Counted from the stretch's first letter, positions 36,151-44,887 are shown. The stretch is DNA of 64,000 nt from Microscillaceae bacterium (GCA_011390205.1 JAABSX010000005.1:62001-126000), one strand, 5' to 3'. Program-made: numbers and translations. Notes: generated from the sequence alone by a model not told the origin.

Positions 36151-36984
36151 ATGGATGAATACAGCAAAACAAACGACATAAATATACATTATCTCATACA
36201 CTCAGACAAGCAGCCTGGTATTTTGCTGATGCACGGGCTGACTGGCAATGCACATGCTTTTGATGGACTTGTAGAGGCTGGGCTCTCATCTCAACATCAG
36301 CTTATATCGGTAGATTTAAGGGGAAGAGGGCTGAGTGATAAGCCTAGCAAGGGCTATAGTATCTCTACACATGCTAGCGATATTATATCACTGCTGGATG
36401 AGTTAGGGATAGAGAAAATACACTTAGGAGGACATTCTTTTGGTGCTTTCTTAGGCTTATATCTTGCCAAACACTATCCTGATAGAGTAGATAAACTCCT
36501 GATGCTCGATGCTGCTGCAAGGCTTCACCCTGATACTAAAGAGATGCTTGTGCCTGCAATGGGCCGACTAGGGCAAAGATTTCCTTCTTTTGAAGCATAT
36601 TTAGAGAAAATAAAAAATGCTCCTTACCTTGATTTTTGGGATGATGCCATGCTTAGTTATTATCAGGCAGACATACAGACTTTTAAAGACGGCTCGGTAA
36701 GCCCTCGCTCCTTGCCTGAAAATATGGCAGAGGCTGCTACTGCAGTCTTGAGTGAGCCTTGGCTAGCGTATCTTCTGGATGTAAGCCATGATACACTGCT
36801 CATCAATGCTACGGGTGTTTACAGCCTTGGTGCGGCACTATTGCCTAAAGAAATGGCGCTAGAAACTGTAGAAATGATGCAAAACTGCCACTATGTGGAA
36901 GTATCAGGCAATCACCAAACGATGCTCTACGGAGAGGGAGCAAAACAGACCGTAAAAGCAATACACACATTTTTGGCGTCTTAG
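36151..36984 (+). CDS. Alpha/beta hydrolase
   Basis: 277 residues from the ATG at 36151. The alpha/beta hydrolase fold is shown by the oxyanion-region ILLMHGLTGNAHAFDGL, the strand LISVDLRGRGLSDKP, the nucleophile elbow LGGHSFGAFLGL with Ser in GHSFG, and a late His in EVSGNHQTML. The acid is probably the Asp in LLMLDAAAR or a later one in the cap region. It has no signal peptide and should be cytoplasmic. Esterases, epoxide hydrolases and C-C hydrolases share this pattern, so the substrate cannot be given. It stands alone, with a good -7 box upstream, and is convergent with the ATL gene. Confidence 0.88.
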   Translation: MDEYSKTNDINIHYLIHSDKQPGILLMHGLTGNAHAFDGLVEAGLSSQHQLISVDLRGRGLSDKPSKGYSISTHASDIISLLDELGIEKIHLGGHSFGAFLGLYLAKHYPDRVDKLLMLDAAARLHPDTKEMLVPAMGRLGQRFPSFEAYLEKIKNAPYLDFWDDAMLSYYQADIQTFKDGSVSPRSLPENMAEAATAVLSEPWLAYLLDVSHDTLLINATGVYSLGAALLPKEMALETVEMMQNCHYVEVSGNHQTMLYGEGAKQTVKAIHTFLAS

Positions 36985-36994
36985 CTTTGTTTTG

Positions 36995-37324
36995 TCAGAA
37001 CTCTAGCTCGATGCTGGGGTTCCAGAATACTTTTTCAAAATCTTGGATTTGGTGGTTGATGACTGTGATGCCCTCTTGCTCAAGCAGGTTTTGCATTTTT
37101 TCGGGAGGGTCAAAATGCTGCCTACCTGTGAGTAAACCGACTCTATTGACTACTCTGTGTGCGGGGATGTCTGTATGTGTATGTGCAGCATTCATTGCCC
37201 AGCCTACCATTCTTGCGCTGCCCTTGCTTCCGAGATAGGCTGCGATGGCTCCGTAGCTTGTTACTCTTCCTTCGGGTATCAGTTTGGCTACTTCATATAC
37301 ATTTTGAAAAAAGCTATTTTCCAT
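36995..37324 (-). CDS. Alkyltransferase-like (ATL) DNA repair protein of the MGMT family
   Basis: A 109-residue protein with the DNA-binding domain of O6-alkylguanine-DNA alkyltransferase: VYEVAKLIPEGRVTSYGAIAAYLG, GSARMVGWAM and the active-site segment IPAHRVVNRVG. The acceptor Cys of the PCHRV motif is Ala (residue 55), which defines ATL proteins. In characterised members they bind O6-alkylguanine and hand the lesion to nucleotide excision repair instead of removing the alkyl group. The C-terminal extension (FEKVFWNPSIELEF) is ordinary. It is divergent from the TrmN6-type gene with only 38 bp between starts. Confidence 0.92.
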   Translation of the reverse strand: MENSFFQNVYEVAKLIPEGRVTSYGAIAAYLGSKGSARMVGWAMNAAHTHTDIPAHRVVNRVGLLTGRQHFDPPEKMQNLLEQEGITVINHQIQDFEKVFWNPSIELEF

Positions 37325-37362
37325 AGATTTTTATTTAAAAAAGGCGGTTATTTTTAGCTATT

Positions 37363-38082
37363 ATGGCAAAAGATTATTTTAAGTTTAAGCAATTTACAGT
37401 TTATCAAGAGAAAGCAGGTCTGCGTGTATGTACAGATTCTTGCATTTTGGGTGCTTGGGCATCTCCAAGGTCTTTTTCTGATATTTTAGACATTGGCTCA
37501 GGCACAGGCCTGTTGAGTTTGATGCTTGCCCAGCGTACTGACTGTAGCATCACTGCTATAGAGTTGGATGATTCTTCCTATAAGCAGGCACAGCGTAATA
37601 TTGAATGCAGCCCTTGGGCATCTCAGATTTGTTTATTGCACACAAGTTTACAAGATTTTATGCGTGCATCCAAAGGTTCAGTATATGATTTTGTTATTTG
37701 TAATCCTCCTTTTTTTGGCAATCATCTTACAGCAAAAAATGCTCAGAAAAAGATGGCACTGCACAACGAAAATCTTTCTATGCCAGATTTATTAGAGGCT
37801 GTGCAGCATTTGTTACGTGTTTCGGGTGTGTTTTTGGTGATGTATCCTGCCTATGAGGCTTCTTGTTTTGCTGCACTTGCTGCGGAGTATGGTTTGTTTT
37901 GTTGGCAGCGTCTTCAGGTGTATCATAGCCCTCAGCACTCCAAGGTATTCAGGACTATTCAGGTCTTCCAGAAAGAAGCAGCAAAAGAGATTCAAGAAGA
38001 TGTCCTTTTTATCAAAGACCAAGATGGCGTATATCACCCTGATTTTGAGCATCTTCTAAGGGCTTACTATATTATTTTTTAG
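37363..38082 (+). CDS. tRNA1(Val) adenine-N6-methyltransferase-like (TrmN6/YfiC type)
   Basis: 239 residues. The N-terminus FKFKQFTVYQEKAGLRVCTD is the family signature, followed by the SAM motif ILDIGSGTGLLSLMLAQ, an acidic ribose-binding loop TAIELDD and the catalytic NPPF motif in VICNPPFFGN. NPPF is used by N6-adenine methyltransferases. TrmN6 modifies A37 of tRNA1(Val). Length and motifs are normal. Its last 11 bp overlap the convergent LysM gene. Assignment to tRNA rather than another N6-adenine target is by family resemblance. Confidence 0.88.
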   Translation: MAKDYFKFKQFTVYQEKAGLRVCTDSCILGAWASPRSFSDILDIGSGTGLLSLMLAQRTDCSITAIELDDSSYKQAQRNIECSPWASQICLLHTSLQDFMRASKGSVYDFVICNPPFFGNHLTAKNAQKKMALHNENLSMPDLLEAVQHLLRVSGVFLVMYPAYEASCFAALAAEYGLFCWQRLQVYHSPQHSKVFRTIQVFQKEAAKEIQEDVLFIKDQDGVYHPDFEHLLRAYYIIF

Positions 38083-39682
38083 GCTTTTGAATCCAGAGTA
38101 GTTTTGGTTTTTTGTTGATTTGATTGGGAGAAGCTCCCCCTCTTTTGGGCATTTTGGTTTCTGTATCGAAGCTTTCTGCCAGTTTTTGGTTTATTTGCTG
38201 TGTATTTTGATACGCTGCGTCTCCTCTCATGCGCATCAACTTGTTGTCAATGCCTTCTCCTGTTTTGAGTGTTCGGTTTTCATTTGTGCCTGTATAGATT
38301 AAGAGTTTCTGACCGATACGTATATAATTCGAATTGCTTAATTGATTCCAGTTCATCAGGTCTTGCACAGACACATCGTACTTTCTAGAGATACTGCTGA
38401 GGTTTTCACCCAATGCCACCACGTGTATCTGCTGTTTTTTAGCCAAAGTTTGAGGGCTTGCTTCTCTTGGTTTTAGATACAGTACTTGTCCTGCATAGAT
38501 GTCGTCATAAGGGCTTAGCTGGTTGTAAGCTCTCAATTCATGAACCTGTATGTTATACATTGCGGCTATTTCGTGTAGTGTTTGTTTGTCTAGTACTTGG
38601 TGTGTATTGGCTATTTCTACATTATTTGTATTGTCAAAGAGTCTATACGCAGCCTGTTGTCGGTTGATTTCATCATAATATTCTTTTTCTTGTTGCTCCA
38701 TTCTGGCTCTGAGTTCTTCCTCTGTTTTTCTGATGGTATAATAATCCTCGATATTGGTATTTTCTGTGTATTTCACAAACTCTGTTTCTGGTATTGTTGT
38801 GTTGTTTTGAGGGTCTTGAGTGCTTACATTTAGTGGGCTCATCTCCTGTGTCTGTGCTATTGGGATGAGCACGGGGTATATTTTATCGCTTGGCACACGA
38901 TTTTTACGAAGCCAAAGGTTGTATTTTTCTAAATCACTTTGGCTGACGAGGTAATCTGCTGCGATTTTCTTGAGTGTTTTTCGCTCTTGCTTTGGGTCTA
39001 TTTTGAGTTTGACTTTATGTTGGAATTGTGGAGCGATTCTTTGCTCTATAAAAAGCTTAAAAGTGATGACTTCTCTAATCAGTGGGTGGGTTTCTTCTGT
39101 GATGAGCCAGTTTCTTTTGCCTACTATTTCAGACCTTGAGTGATTTTGGAGTAAATATTCTTTGGCTTTCTGGAAGCCCGCATCTAGTGAGAGCATATTA
39201 AAGAGCCAGTTGGCAAAGTAAATATTGTTGCGTCTCATTTCTCTAGATACTTGATAAGTACTAGAGAGTATGTTGAAGCGTTCGTCTATCTTTTCATCTA
39301 CTCTGAGTTCAAAATTTTCTGCTCGCTGTTCGGATAAGTCCCAGAAGCCTTGTTTTTTTTCATTTATCTGCTGCAGATAAAGTCTGTGTAAGCACAGGTA
39401 TTTGTAATCTCTTGGCACTTCTTCTTTGTCTAAGGTTTCGTCAAGTAGATTTAAGAAAGCTTCTATTTGGTGTATATTTTCTAGAAAGGGTCTGGATGGG
39501 TAGGCAGATATATTTACTTCTATTTGTTTTTGCACCCCCTCAGTAAAAGATAATTTGATATTTGCAAAAGAAATATCATTAAACTCAATGTTATTCTTTT
39601 GTGGATTTACAAAAGACAAGCAAAGACCTATTATGCATAAGCAAGTCAACTCCCTGATTAAGAAAAGGCGCAGTACTCTCAT
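38072..39682 (-). CDS. LysM-domain protein, exported
   Basis: About 536 residues from the ATG near 39682 (the open frame begins at an upstream TTG). A hydrophobic N-terminus (MRVLRLFLIRELTCLCIIGL) suggests export or anchoring. The middle is helical and charged. Two clear C-terminal LysM domains carry the LysM cores TLHEIAAMYNIQVHELRAYN with GQVLYLKP, and NLSSISRKYDVSVQDLMNWN with GQKLLIYTG. A third degenerate copy is likely earlier (KKIAADYLVSQSDLEKYN). LysM binds peptidoglycan, so a cell-wall-associated role is expected; no hydrolase domain is recognised. The tail is basic and Pro/Lys-rich. It is convergent with the TrmN6-type gene (11 bp overlap). Confidence 0.78.
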   Translation of the reverse strand: MRVLRLFLIRELTCLCIIGLCLSFVNPQKNNIEFNDISFANIKLSFTEGVQKQIEVNISAYPSRPFLENIHQIEAFLNLLDETLDKEEVPRDYKYLCLHRLYLQQINEKKQGFWDLSEQRAENFELRVDEKIDERFNILSSTYQVSREMRRNNIYFANWLFNMLSLDAGFQKAKEYLLQNHSRSEIVGKRNWLITEETHPLIREVITFKLFIEQRIAPQFQHKVKLKIDPKQERKTLKKIAADYLVSQSDLEKYNLWLRKNRVPSDKIYPVLIPIAQTQEMSPLNVSTQDPQNNTTIPETEFVKYTENTNIEDYYTIRKTEEELRARMEQQEKEYYDEINRQQAAYRLFDNTNNVEIANTHQVLDKQTLHEIAAMYNIQVHELRAYNQLSPYDDIYAGQVLYLKPREASPQTLAKKQQIHVVALGENLSSISRKYDVSVQDLMNWNQLSNSNYIRIGQKLLIYTGTNENRTLKTGEGIDNKLMRMRGDAAYQNTQQINQKLAESFDTETKMPKRGGASPNQINKKPKLLWIQKPKK

Positions 39683-39826
39683 TGTTTTAATTTGGTGTGT
39701 CAAAAAAGACAAATCTACGTTATTTTTGTACAATTCCAAAATTTTTTCAGATATTGTATAAAAAAAAGCGACATGATGCTGTAATGTACTCTTAAAAAAG
39801 CTGTACTAGAGAAAATTTCAAGAAAT

Positions 39827-40474
39827 TTATTTCTTTCTGAGCACCATTAGTCCATCTCTGAGGGGCAGCAAGATATTTTCTACCCGCTCGTCTTCTTGTA
39901 TCCGCTGGTTAAAAGCCATCATATGTTGGGTTTTTCCATCATTTTTCTTGACTTCTGTCAGTACCTTTCCACTCCACAGCACATTGTCAATCAGTATAAA
40001 ACTCCCTGATGAGAGTTTGGGCAAGAGCATTTCGTAGTAGGTCAGGTTATTTTTTTTGTCGGCATCTATGAATACCAAGTCAAAAGAGATATTCAGAGTA
40101 GGGATAATCTCTAAGGCATCTCCTATGTGCAGTTTTATGCACGCTGTCATGTGGGCTTTAGAGATAAATTTCTCGACAATGCTTTGACGCTCAGGGTTTA
40201 TTTCTATGGTGTGGAGTGTGCCTCCTTCTTGCAAGCCTTCTGCAAGACAGATGGCAGCGTAGCCCGTGTAAGTACCTATCTCGAGGATGTGCCTAGGGCG
40301 AATCATGTGAGAAACCATAGAAAGAAACCGCCCTTGTGTATGCCCTGAAAGCATTCTAGGGGAGAGTACTTTGCTGTGTGTTTCTCTATTGAGTGCTGCA
40401 AGAAGCTCAGGTTCGGGGCTTGTGTGTGCTTCTAAATAGGCTTCTAAAACGGGCGAGAACAATGGTTCTTTCAT
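39827..40474 (-). CDS. O-methyltransferase, class I (caffeoyl-CoA/catechol type)
   Basis: 215 residues. SAM motif HILEIGTYTGYAAICLAEG, ribose-binding LHTIEINPERQ, and the metal-binding stretch DLVFIDADKKNNLTYYE with LIDNVLWSG place it in the O-methyltransferase family 3 (PF01596 type). The divalent metal ligands (Asp in FIDADK, Asp-Asn in LIDN) are present. Small phenolic substrates are usual, but the bacterial members are mostly uncharacterised. It lies 12 bp downstream of the M16 peptidase gene on the same strand, so the two are probably co-transcribed. Confidence 0.9.
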   Translation of the reverse strand: MKEPLFSPVLEAYLEAHTSPEPELLAALNRETHSKVLSPRMLSGHTQGRFLSMVSHMIRPRHILEIGTYTGYAAICLAEGLQEGGTLHTIEINPERQSIVEKFISKAHMTACIKLHIGDALEIIPTLNISFDLVFIDADKKNNLTYYEMLLPKLSSGSFILIDNVLWSGKVLTEVKKNDGKTQHMMAFNQRIQEDERVENILLPLRDGLMVLRKK

Positions 40475-40486
40475 ATTTTTCGGGTT

Positions 40487-41725
40487 TTAGGATTCGGGCA
40501 AATATGTCAAAATACTTAAACTATCTTCTTGCAGGGTTTCATTGGCTACTTCTAAAATATTTTCGGCAGTGATGCTTCTAATCTCTTGGATAATAGACTC
40601 AATGGTTTCTATTTTTTGCATATCCAAGAGGCTTTTGCCCATCATCAGCATAAAACTCTGATTGCTTTCTTCTGCCATCGCAAGCTGCCCCAAGAGCTGT
40701 TCTTTGGCTTGGTGTAGCTGGATTTTGCCTAGCTTCGTTTCTCTCAATATTTTGAATGCTTTGAGCACTTCGGCTTGGCTTTTGGCCAAGTGCTTCTCTT
40801 CGGTAGCAAAAGAAACAGAAAACAAACCCGTATCTACATAAGGCTGGTAATTAGACTCTACCGAATAGACATAGCCCAGCTTTTCACGCAAGACCAGATT
40901 AAGGCGAGAGTTAAGCCCAGGCCCACCGAGGAGGTTATGAATCAAAAAGAAAGGCAAGCGTTTGGGGTGATGCAGAGAATACGCCGTATTGCCGATTGCA
41001 CAGTGTGCTTGGGTGGCATTGTAGTTTTTTTGCACCCTCTTTGCTTGGTAGCCTTCAAAGGGCAAAGAGATTTTTTTGCCCTCTCTTGCTGGAATGGGAG
41101 CAATGTACCTTTCTGCCAGTTTAAGTATTTTTTTAAAGGGAATATTACCCACAGAAGAGAAAATAATCTGATTTGTGTTGATATTTTCTTGGATAAACTG
41201 ACAAAAATCTTCTCTTCTGAACGATTTTAAACTGTCTTGGGTACCCAATATATTGTTGCCCAGAGGGTGTTTATCAAAAATAAGTCCGTCAAAATCATCC
41301 TGAATGGCATCTTCGGGGGAGTCAAGGTACATGGCCATTTCTTCCAAAATCACATTTCGCTCTCGCTCTATCTGATTTTCAGGAAAAATAGAATTGAATG
41401 TAATATCTGTCAGTAGTTCTACGGCTTTCTCATAATGAGAATGAAGCAAAGAGGCATAAAAGCATATTTTTTCTTTGGTGGTGTAGGCATTTAGCTCTCC
41501 CCCAAGAGATTCTAATCGGTTGATGATGTGAAACGCCTTTCGCTTTTTTGTTCCTTTAAAAGCCATGTGTTCCCAGAAGTGAGCCATTCCTAACTGGTGC
41601 GGCTTCTCATCACGGCTGCCTATGTCTAAGATAAATCCGCAGTGTGCTATTTGAGTATGGGCTACGGTTTTGTGTACTACACGGATGCCATTGGGCAAGG
41701 TGCAGGTCTCGTAAAAATCGTTCAT
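40487..41725 (-). CDS. M16 family zinc peptidase (processing-peptidase type)
   Basis: About 412 residues from the ATG at 41725 (a TTG lies three codons further up). The inverted zinc motif HFWEH (H49, E52, H53) is intact, and the third ligand Glu lies in the ERERNVILEEM region. The C-terminal half contains the R/Y-type substrate pair (NLVLREKLGYVYSVESNYQ). The single-repeat length of about 410 fits M16B peptidases, which act as dimers and resemble mitochondrial processing peptidase. No signal peptide is seen, so the location is probably cytoplasmic. It is followed after 12 bp by the O-methyltransferase gene. Confidence 0.93.
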   Translation of the reverse strand: MNDFYETCTLPNGIRVVHKTVAHTQIAHCGFILDIGSRDEKPHQLGMAHFWEHMAFKGTKKRKAFHIINRLESLGGELNAYTTKEKICFYASLLHSHYEKAVELLTDITFNSIFPENQIERERNVILEEMAMYLDSPEDAIQDDFDGLIFDKHPLGNNILGTQDSLKSFRREDFCQFIQENINTNQIIFSSVGNIPFKKILKLAERYIAPIPAREGKKISLPFEGYQAKRVQKNYNATQAHCAIGNTAYSLHHPKRLPFFLIHNLLGGPGLNSRLNLVLREKLGYVYSVESNYQPYVDTGLFSVSFATEEKHLAKSQAEVLKAFKILRETKLGKIQLHQAKEQLLGQLAMAEESNQSFMLMMGKSLLDMQKIETIESIIQEIRSITAENILEVANETLQEDSLSILTYLPES

Positions 41726-41734
41726 TTTTACCAA

Positions 41735-42417
41735 ATTATATTTTTTTGAGTTGCAAAGCTAATGATTTCAAGCCAAACCAAAACCCTTAGTGAAGCCTAA
41801 ACCCCAAAAATGGATGGATAGTTTTTGTCGGGCTGTGCTGCTGGGCAAGCATTGCCAGGCTTTATGACATAAAAAAAATGACCGACTGGTTTGGGCACTG
41901 TGGCACTCAGGATTTTGCCTCAAAATTTTCTTGACTTTTCTCAATTTTTTAGTGCCAGTTAATTCTTTATAAATAGTGCAATTTATTTAGTTTGTATTAT
42001 TTTTCATGTAGCATATTGATAGTTAGCACATTAGCAAAGTTAAATTTCTCTTTTTGGGCACCTTATCCGTTCCCTCTACTCAAGAGAGGGCATAAGGAAG
42101 TCAATTTGACTTGCATCCTTACCAAATCAACAAATGAGTACATTTACTTAATTTTGCTTCTTAAATTTTTCGTGGTTTCATTTTTTTGTAGTTTTTTTGG
42201 CTTCCGTTTGAACAACTTAAAAAAAGCTTCAATAACACAAAATATGTGTGTGAGCGGAAGCCAAAACCTTGGATATTAAGCCTTTGATAGTCAGTTACTT
42301 ATAATGTTACCAAACTTTAACTTAGTATTAACGCTTTCACAAAACTGAATATATGAACCTATGCTTCCTTTGTTCGTTTTGAAGAGCAAAAGAAACAGCA
42401 AAGAATCAAAAAATATT
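41735..42417. other. Large gene-free region with two inverted repeats
   Basis: About 690 bp between the divergent M16 and LolA-like genes. One 95-codon plus-strand frame exists but lacks coding character. Two structures stand out: an imperfect hairpin at about 42062-42097 (CCTTAT and ATAAGG outer arms, CCCTCT and AGAGGG inner arms) and a perfect 12 bp inverted repeat TTTTGGCTTCCG (42195-42206) with CGGAAGCCAAAA (42255-42266). This may be an uncharacterised RNA or the remnant of a small mobile element. Confidence 0.6.
42195..42266. repeat. 12 bp perfect inverted repeat around a 48 bp core
   Basis: TTTTGGCTTCCG at 42195-42206 and CGGAAGCCAAAA at 42255-42266. The 72 bp unit is AT-rich inside and has no open frame. 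It could be the end structure of a miniature element or a long RNA hairpin. Confidence 0.55.
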
Positions 42418-43068
42418 ATGAAAAAATTAGCATCCATTATTTTATTACTTCTCTTTATCTATGCACCTTATAGCCAAGCGCAGCAAGACCCTAAGGCCAA
42501 GACAATCTTAGATGCAGTCAATCAAAAGTACAAAAGCCTGAAGGCCTTCCGAGCTTATTTTGTCTATACTATGCTCAGTCCCAACTCTGGAGTAAATGAA
42601 TCCTTTGAGGGAAATATCGTGGTGAGAGGAAGCAAATTTTATCTACAACTCCCTGAGCAGCACGTCATCACAGATGCCAAAACACAATGGACATACATGA
42701 AAGATGGCAATGAGGTCAATATCTCCGAGTATGCCCCTGACAAGGATGAAATCACGCCTGATAAAATCTACGGAATCTATGAGCAAAACTATGACTATGC
42801 CTATGTAGAAGAAATGACCGAAGACGGAAGAGCCTATCATATCATTGATTTAAAGCCTAAGAATAAAGATGCACATTCTTTTTTTAAGATTCGACTGAAA
42901 ATCGTGAAATCATCTAACTCTCTTAAAAGCTGGGAAATTTTTGAAAAGAACGCCAACAGATACACCTATTCTGTCAATAAATTTGAAGAAGTAAAAGTGC
43001 CTGATAGCTATTTTAAATACAATGCCTCGAAGTATCCTAGCAATCCTGAAGTAGTAGATTTACGCTAA
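42418..43068 (+). CDS. LolA-like outer-membrane lipoprotein carrier
   Basis: 216 residues from the ATG at 42418, chosen because it opens a clean signal peptide (MKKLASIILLLLFIYAPYSQAQ). The mature part follows the LolA pattern: KAKTILDAVNQKYKSLKAFRAYFVYT, FEGNIVVRGSKFYLQLPEQHVITDAKTQWTY and a C-terminal beta-rich part. LolA ferries lipoproteins across the periplasm from LolCDE to the outer membrane. Bacteroidetes often carry several LolA-like proteins, so this may be a specialised copy. The gene ends 66 bp before the pyrF start, with a long inverted repeat between. Confidence 0.82.
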   Translation: MKKLASIILLLLFIYAPYSQAQQDPKAKTILDAVNQKYKSLKAFRAYFVYTMLSPNSGVNESFEGNIVVRGSKFYLQLPEQHVITDAKTQWTYMKDGNEVNISEYAPDKDEITPDKIYGIYEQNYDYAYVEEMTEDGRAYHIIDLKPKNKDAHSFFKIRLKIVKSSNSLKSWEIFEKNANRYTYSVNKFEEVKVPDSYFKYNASKYPSNPEVVDLR

Positions 43069-43075
43069 AAAATAT

Positions 43076-43133
43076 AAATATTTGGAAATTGGACGATTTA
43101 AAGTTAATTTTCACATCCAATTTCCGAATATTT
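43076..43133 (+). promoter_or_regulatory. Long hairpin ending at the pyrF start codon
   Basis: AAATATTTGGAAATTGG (43076-43092) and CCAATTTCCGAATATTT (43117-43133) form a 17 bp stem with one G-U pair and a 24-base loop. The right arm ends on the base before the pyrF ATG, so the folded RNA would bury the ribosome-binding region. No U-tract follows, so a plain terminator of lolA is less likely. Translational control of pyrF is inferred. Confidence 0.6.
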
Positions 43134-43949
43134 ATGAACAAAACAGCACTTTATACCCAAATACTCCAGCTAGAATCGTACCTCTGTGTAGGGCTAGATA
43201 CTGACCCGACACGCCTGCCTACACACCTACGGCACAAACCTGAAGGCATTTTGATTTTTAACAAAGCCATCATAGAGGCTACTCAAGCACTTTGTGTCAG
43301 TTATAAAATCAATACAGCATTCTATGAGGCTCAAGGCACTGCAGGCTGGGAGATGATGGAAAAAACCCTCAAAATGATTCCTAAAGATAAGCTCATCATC
43401 GCTGATGCCAAGCGTGGCGACATAGGCAATACTGCCCAAGCCTACGCACAGGCTTTTTTTGAAGAGTTCTCTTTTGATGCCCTGACCATAGCCCCTTACA
43501 TGGGCGAGGATTCTGTGAAACCCTTCTTGGCAAACCCTGATAAATGGGCCATTTTGCTGGCACTCACTTCTAATCAAGGAAGCCAAGATTTTCAGATGCT
43601 TCGCCTAAAGACGGGTGAGCTACTCTATGAGAAGGTGCTAGAAAAAGCTGCCACCTGGGGCAGTGCCGAGCAGATGATGTTCGTGGTAGGAGCTACACAA
43701 GCGGCTTTGCTTCCTCGCATTCGCAGGATTGTTCCTGGGCATTTTTTGCTTGTGCCAGGAGTGGGTGCACAGGGTGGAAGCCTAGAAGATGTCTCTAAAT
43801 ACGGAATGAATGCACAAGTAGGGCTGCTTATCAATGCTTCACGCAGCATCCTATATGCCTCTTCTGGAGAAGACTATGCTGAAGCTGCCCGAGCAGAAGC
43901 CCTCAAAATACAGCAAAGCATGAAAATCTGCCTAGACAAATACCTCTAG
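43134..43949 (+). CDS. pyrF: Orotidine 5'-phosphate decarboxylase (subfamily 2)
   Basis: 271 residues from the ATG at 43134; the open frame upstream runs through the hairpin. The N-terminus shows YLCVGLDTDPTRLP, the catalytic Lys/Asp array appears as LIIADAKRGDIGNTA, and later FVVGATQ and FLLVPGVGAQGG match the phosphate-binding loops. The roughly 270-residue length and the RGDIGNT form are typical of subfamily 2 enzymes. It makes UMP from OMP, the last step of pyrimidine synthesis. pyrD and pyrE of the same pathway are separate genes in this window. Confidence 0.95.
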   Translation: MNKTALYTQILQLESYLCVGLDTDPTRLPTHLRHKPEGILIFNKAIIEATQALCVSYKINTAFYEAQGTAGWEMMEKTLKMIPKDKLIIADAKRGDIGNTAQAYAQAFFEEFSFDALTIAPYMGEDSVKPFLANPDKWAILLALTSNQGSQDFQMLRLKTGELLYEKVLEKAATWGSAEQMMFVVGATQAALLPRIRRIVPGHFLLVPGVGAQGGSLEDVSKYGMNAQVGLLINASRSILYASSGEDYAEAARAEALKIQQSMKICLDKYL

Positions 43950-43957
43950 ATTCCAAT

Positions 43958-44887
43958 CTATTCGGGTATATATTTCAGCAAAATCACTTCGCTTTGGTCT
44001 AGGTCAGAGCGGAGAATGCGGATTTGTTTTTCTGTGCCGTCATCTACAGAAATGGCTGCTGTATTGGGGGTGATTTCTCCTAGGTTATGGGCATAGAGCA
44101 TGAGGTAATTGTCTTTTTTGGAAGGGTCTAGAGTGATTTTGATTTGATGCCTTGTACCTGTCAAAGTATAATCTTCTAAAATAGATTCTTCATTGAGATA
44201 CAATGAAATCACATCTCCGTCTATTTCTTTGTGGTCCCAGACCTCAAGGGTGAGTATGGCTTGCCGAACCTCTACGGGGAGCTGGCTTTCACGCGTGATA
44301 CGCCCCTGAAAGGTATTTTCTGTCTGAATCTCCGAAGGGACAAGAGAATTTTCTGGTTCTTCTTCTTTTTTTGTTTGGGGTTCTTGGCTTTCTTTTTGAG
44401 TAGATGCTTGTTCTTCTTGGACAATAAGGGGGAGGCTTTCTTCCACTTTTATAAGCTGTGGGCGGCTCACCCAAAGTTTGCCTGGTGTGCAGTTTCCTTC
44501 TTTGCTCCAGCCCTGCCAGTTGCCTTGCAGGTATTCATAGCCCTTATGCAGACTAAGCATTAGTAATCCCTTCTTAAGACACCAAAAAGCCTGTTTTTTG
44601 ATTTTTTGGTCAATGATTTTGAGTTCTTTAAATTCTATGAAATTTCCTCTTGCTGTGCCTTCTAAGCTGAGGTTGGCAAAGTGTCCATCTACAGTGATTT
44701 TAGAAATTCCTTGTATGAGATTGCCTTTTTGAGTGAGCTGTAGCTCAAAATCATATTCTCTGTATAATCCACCTACTTCTTGGCTGAGTTTTCCTCGCCA
44801 GACTCCAGATACATCTTGCCCCCATACATTTTGAGAGAAAATAAAAAAATTAAAAGCCAATAACAAGGAGCTGTAAAGAATTTTCAT
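43958..44887 (-). CDS. Secreted protein with lipocalin-like N-part and conserved C-terminal beta domain
   Basis: 309 residues with a signal peptide (MKILYSSLLLAFNFFIFSQNVWGQ). The first part (DVSGVWRGKLSQE, YDFELQLTQKGNLIQGIS) reads as a beta-barrel-like domain often annotated as a small secreted domain in Bacteroidetes. A Gln/Glu/Lys-rich linker (about 150-205) follows. The last 100 residues (LTLEVWDHKEIDGDVISLYLN to SEVILLKY) match a beta-sandwich that recurs at the C-termini of many exported Cytophagales proteins. I do not recognise an enzymatic function. It is convergent with pyrF with an 8 bp gap. Confidence 0.7.
   Translation of the reverse strand: MKILYSSLLLAFNFFIFSQNVWGQDVSGVWRGKLSQEVGGLYREYDFELQLTQKGNLIQGISKITVDGHFANLSLEGTARGNFIEFKELKIIDQKIKKQAFWCLKKGLLMLSLHKGYEYLQGNWQGWSKEGNCTPGKLWVSRPQLIKVEESLPLIVQEEQASTQKESQEPQTKKEEEPENSLVPSEIQTENTFQGRITRESQLPVEVRQAILTLEVWDHKEIDGDVISLYLNEESILEDYTLTGTRHQIKITLDPSKKDNYLMLYAHNLGEITPNTAAISVDDGTEKQIRILRSDLDQSEVILLKYIPE

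Noticed and set aside
41992-42279. 95-codon plus-strand frame in the large gap
   Set aside because: It covers both inverted repeats, is dominated by AT-derived Phe, Leu and Ser and has no recognisable domain.
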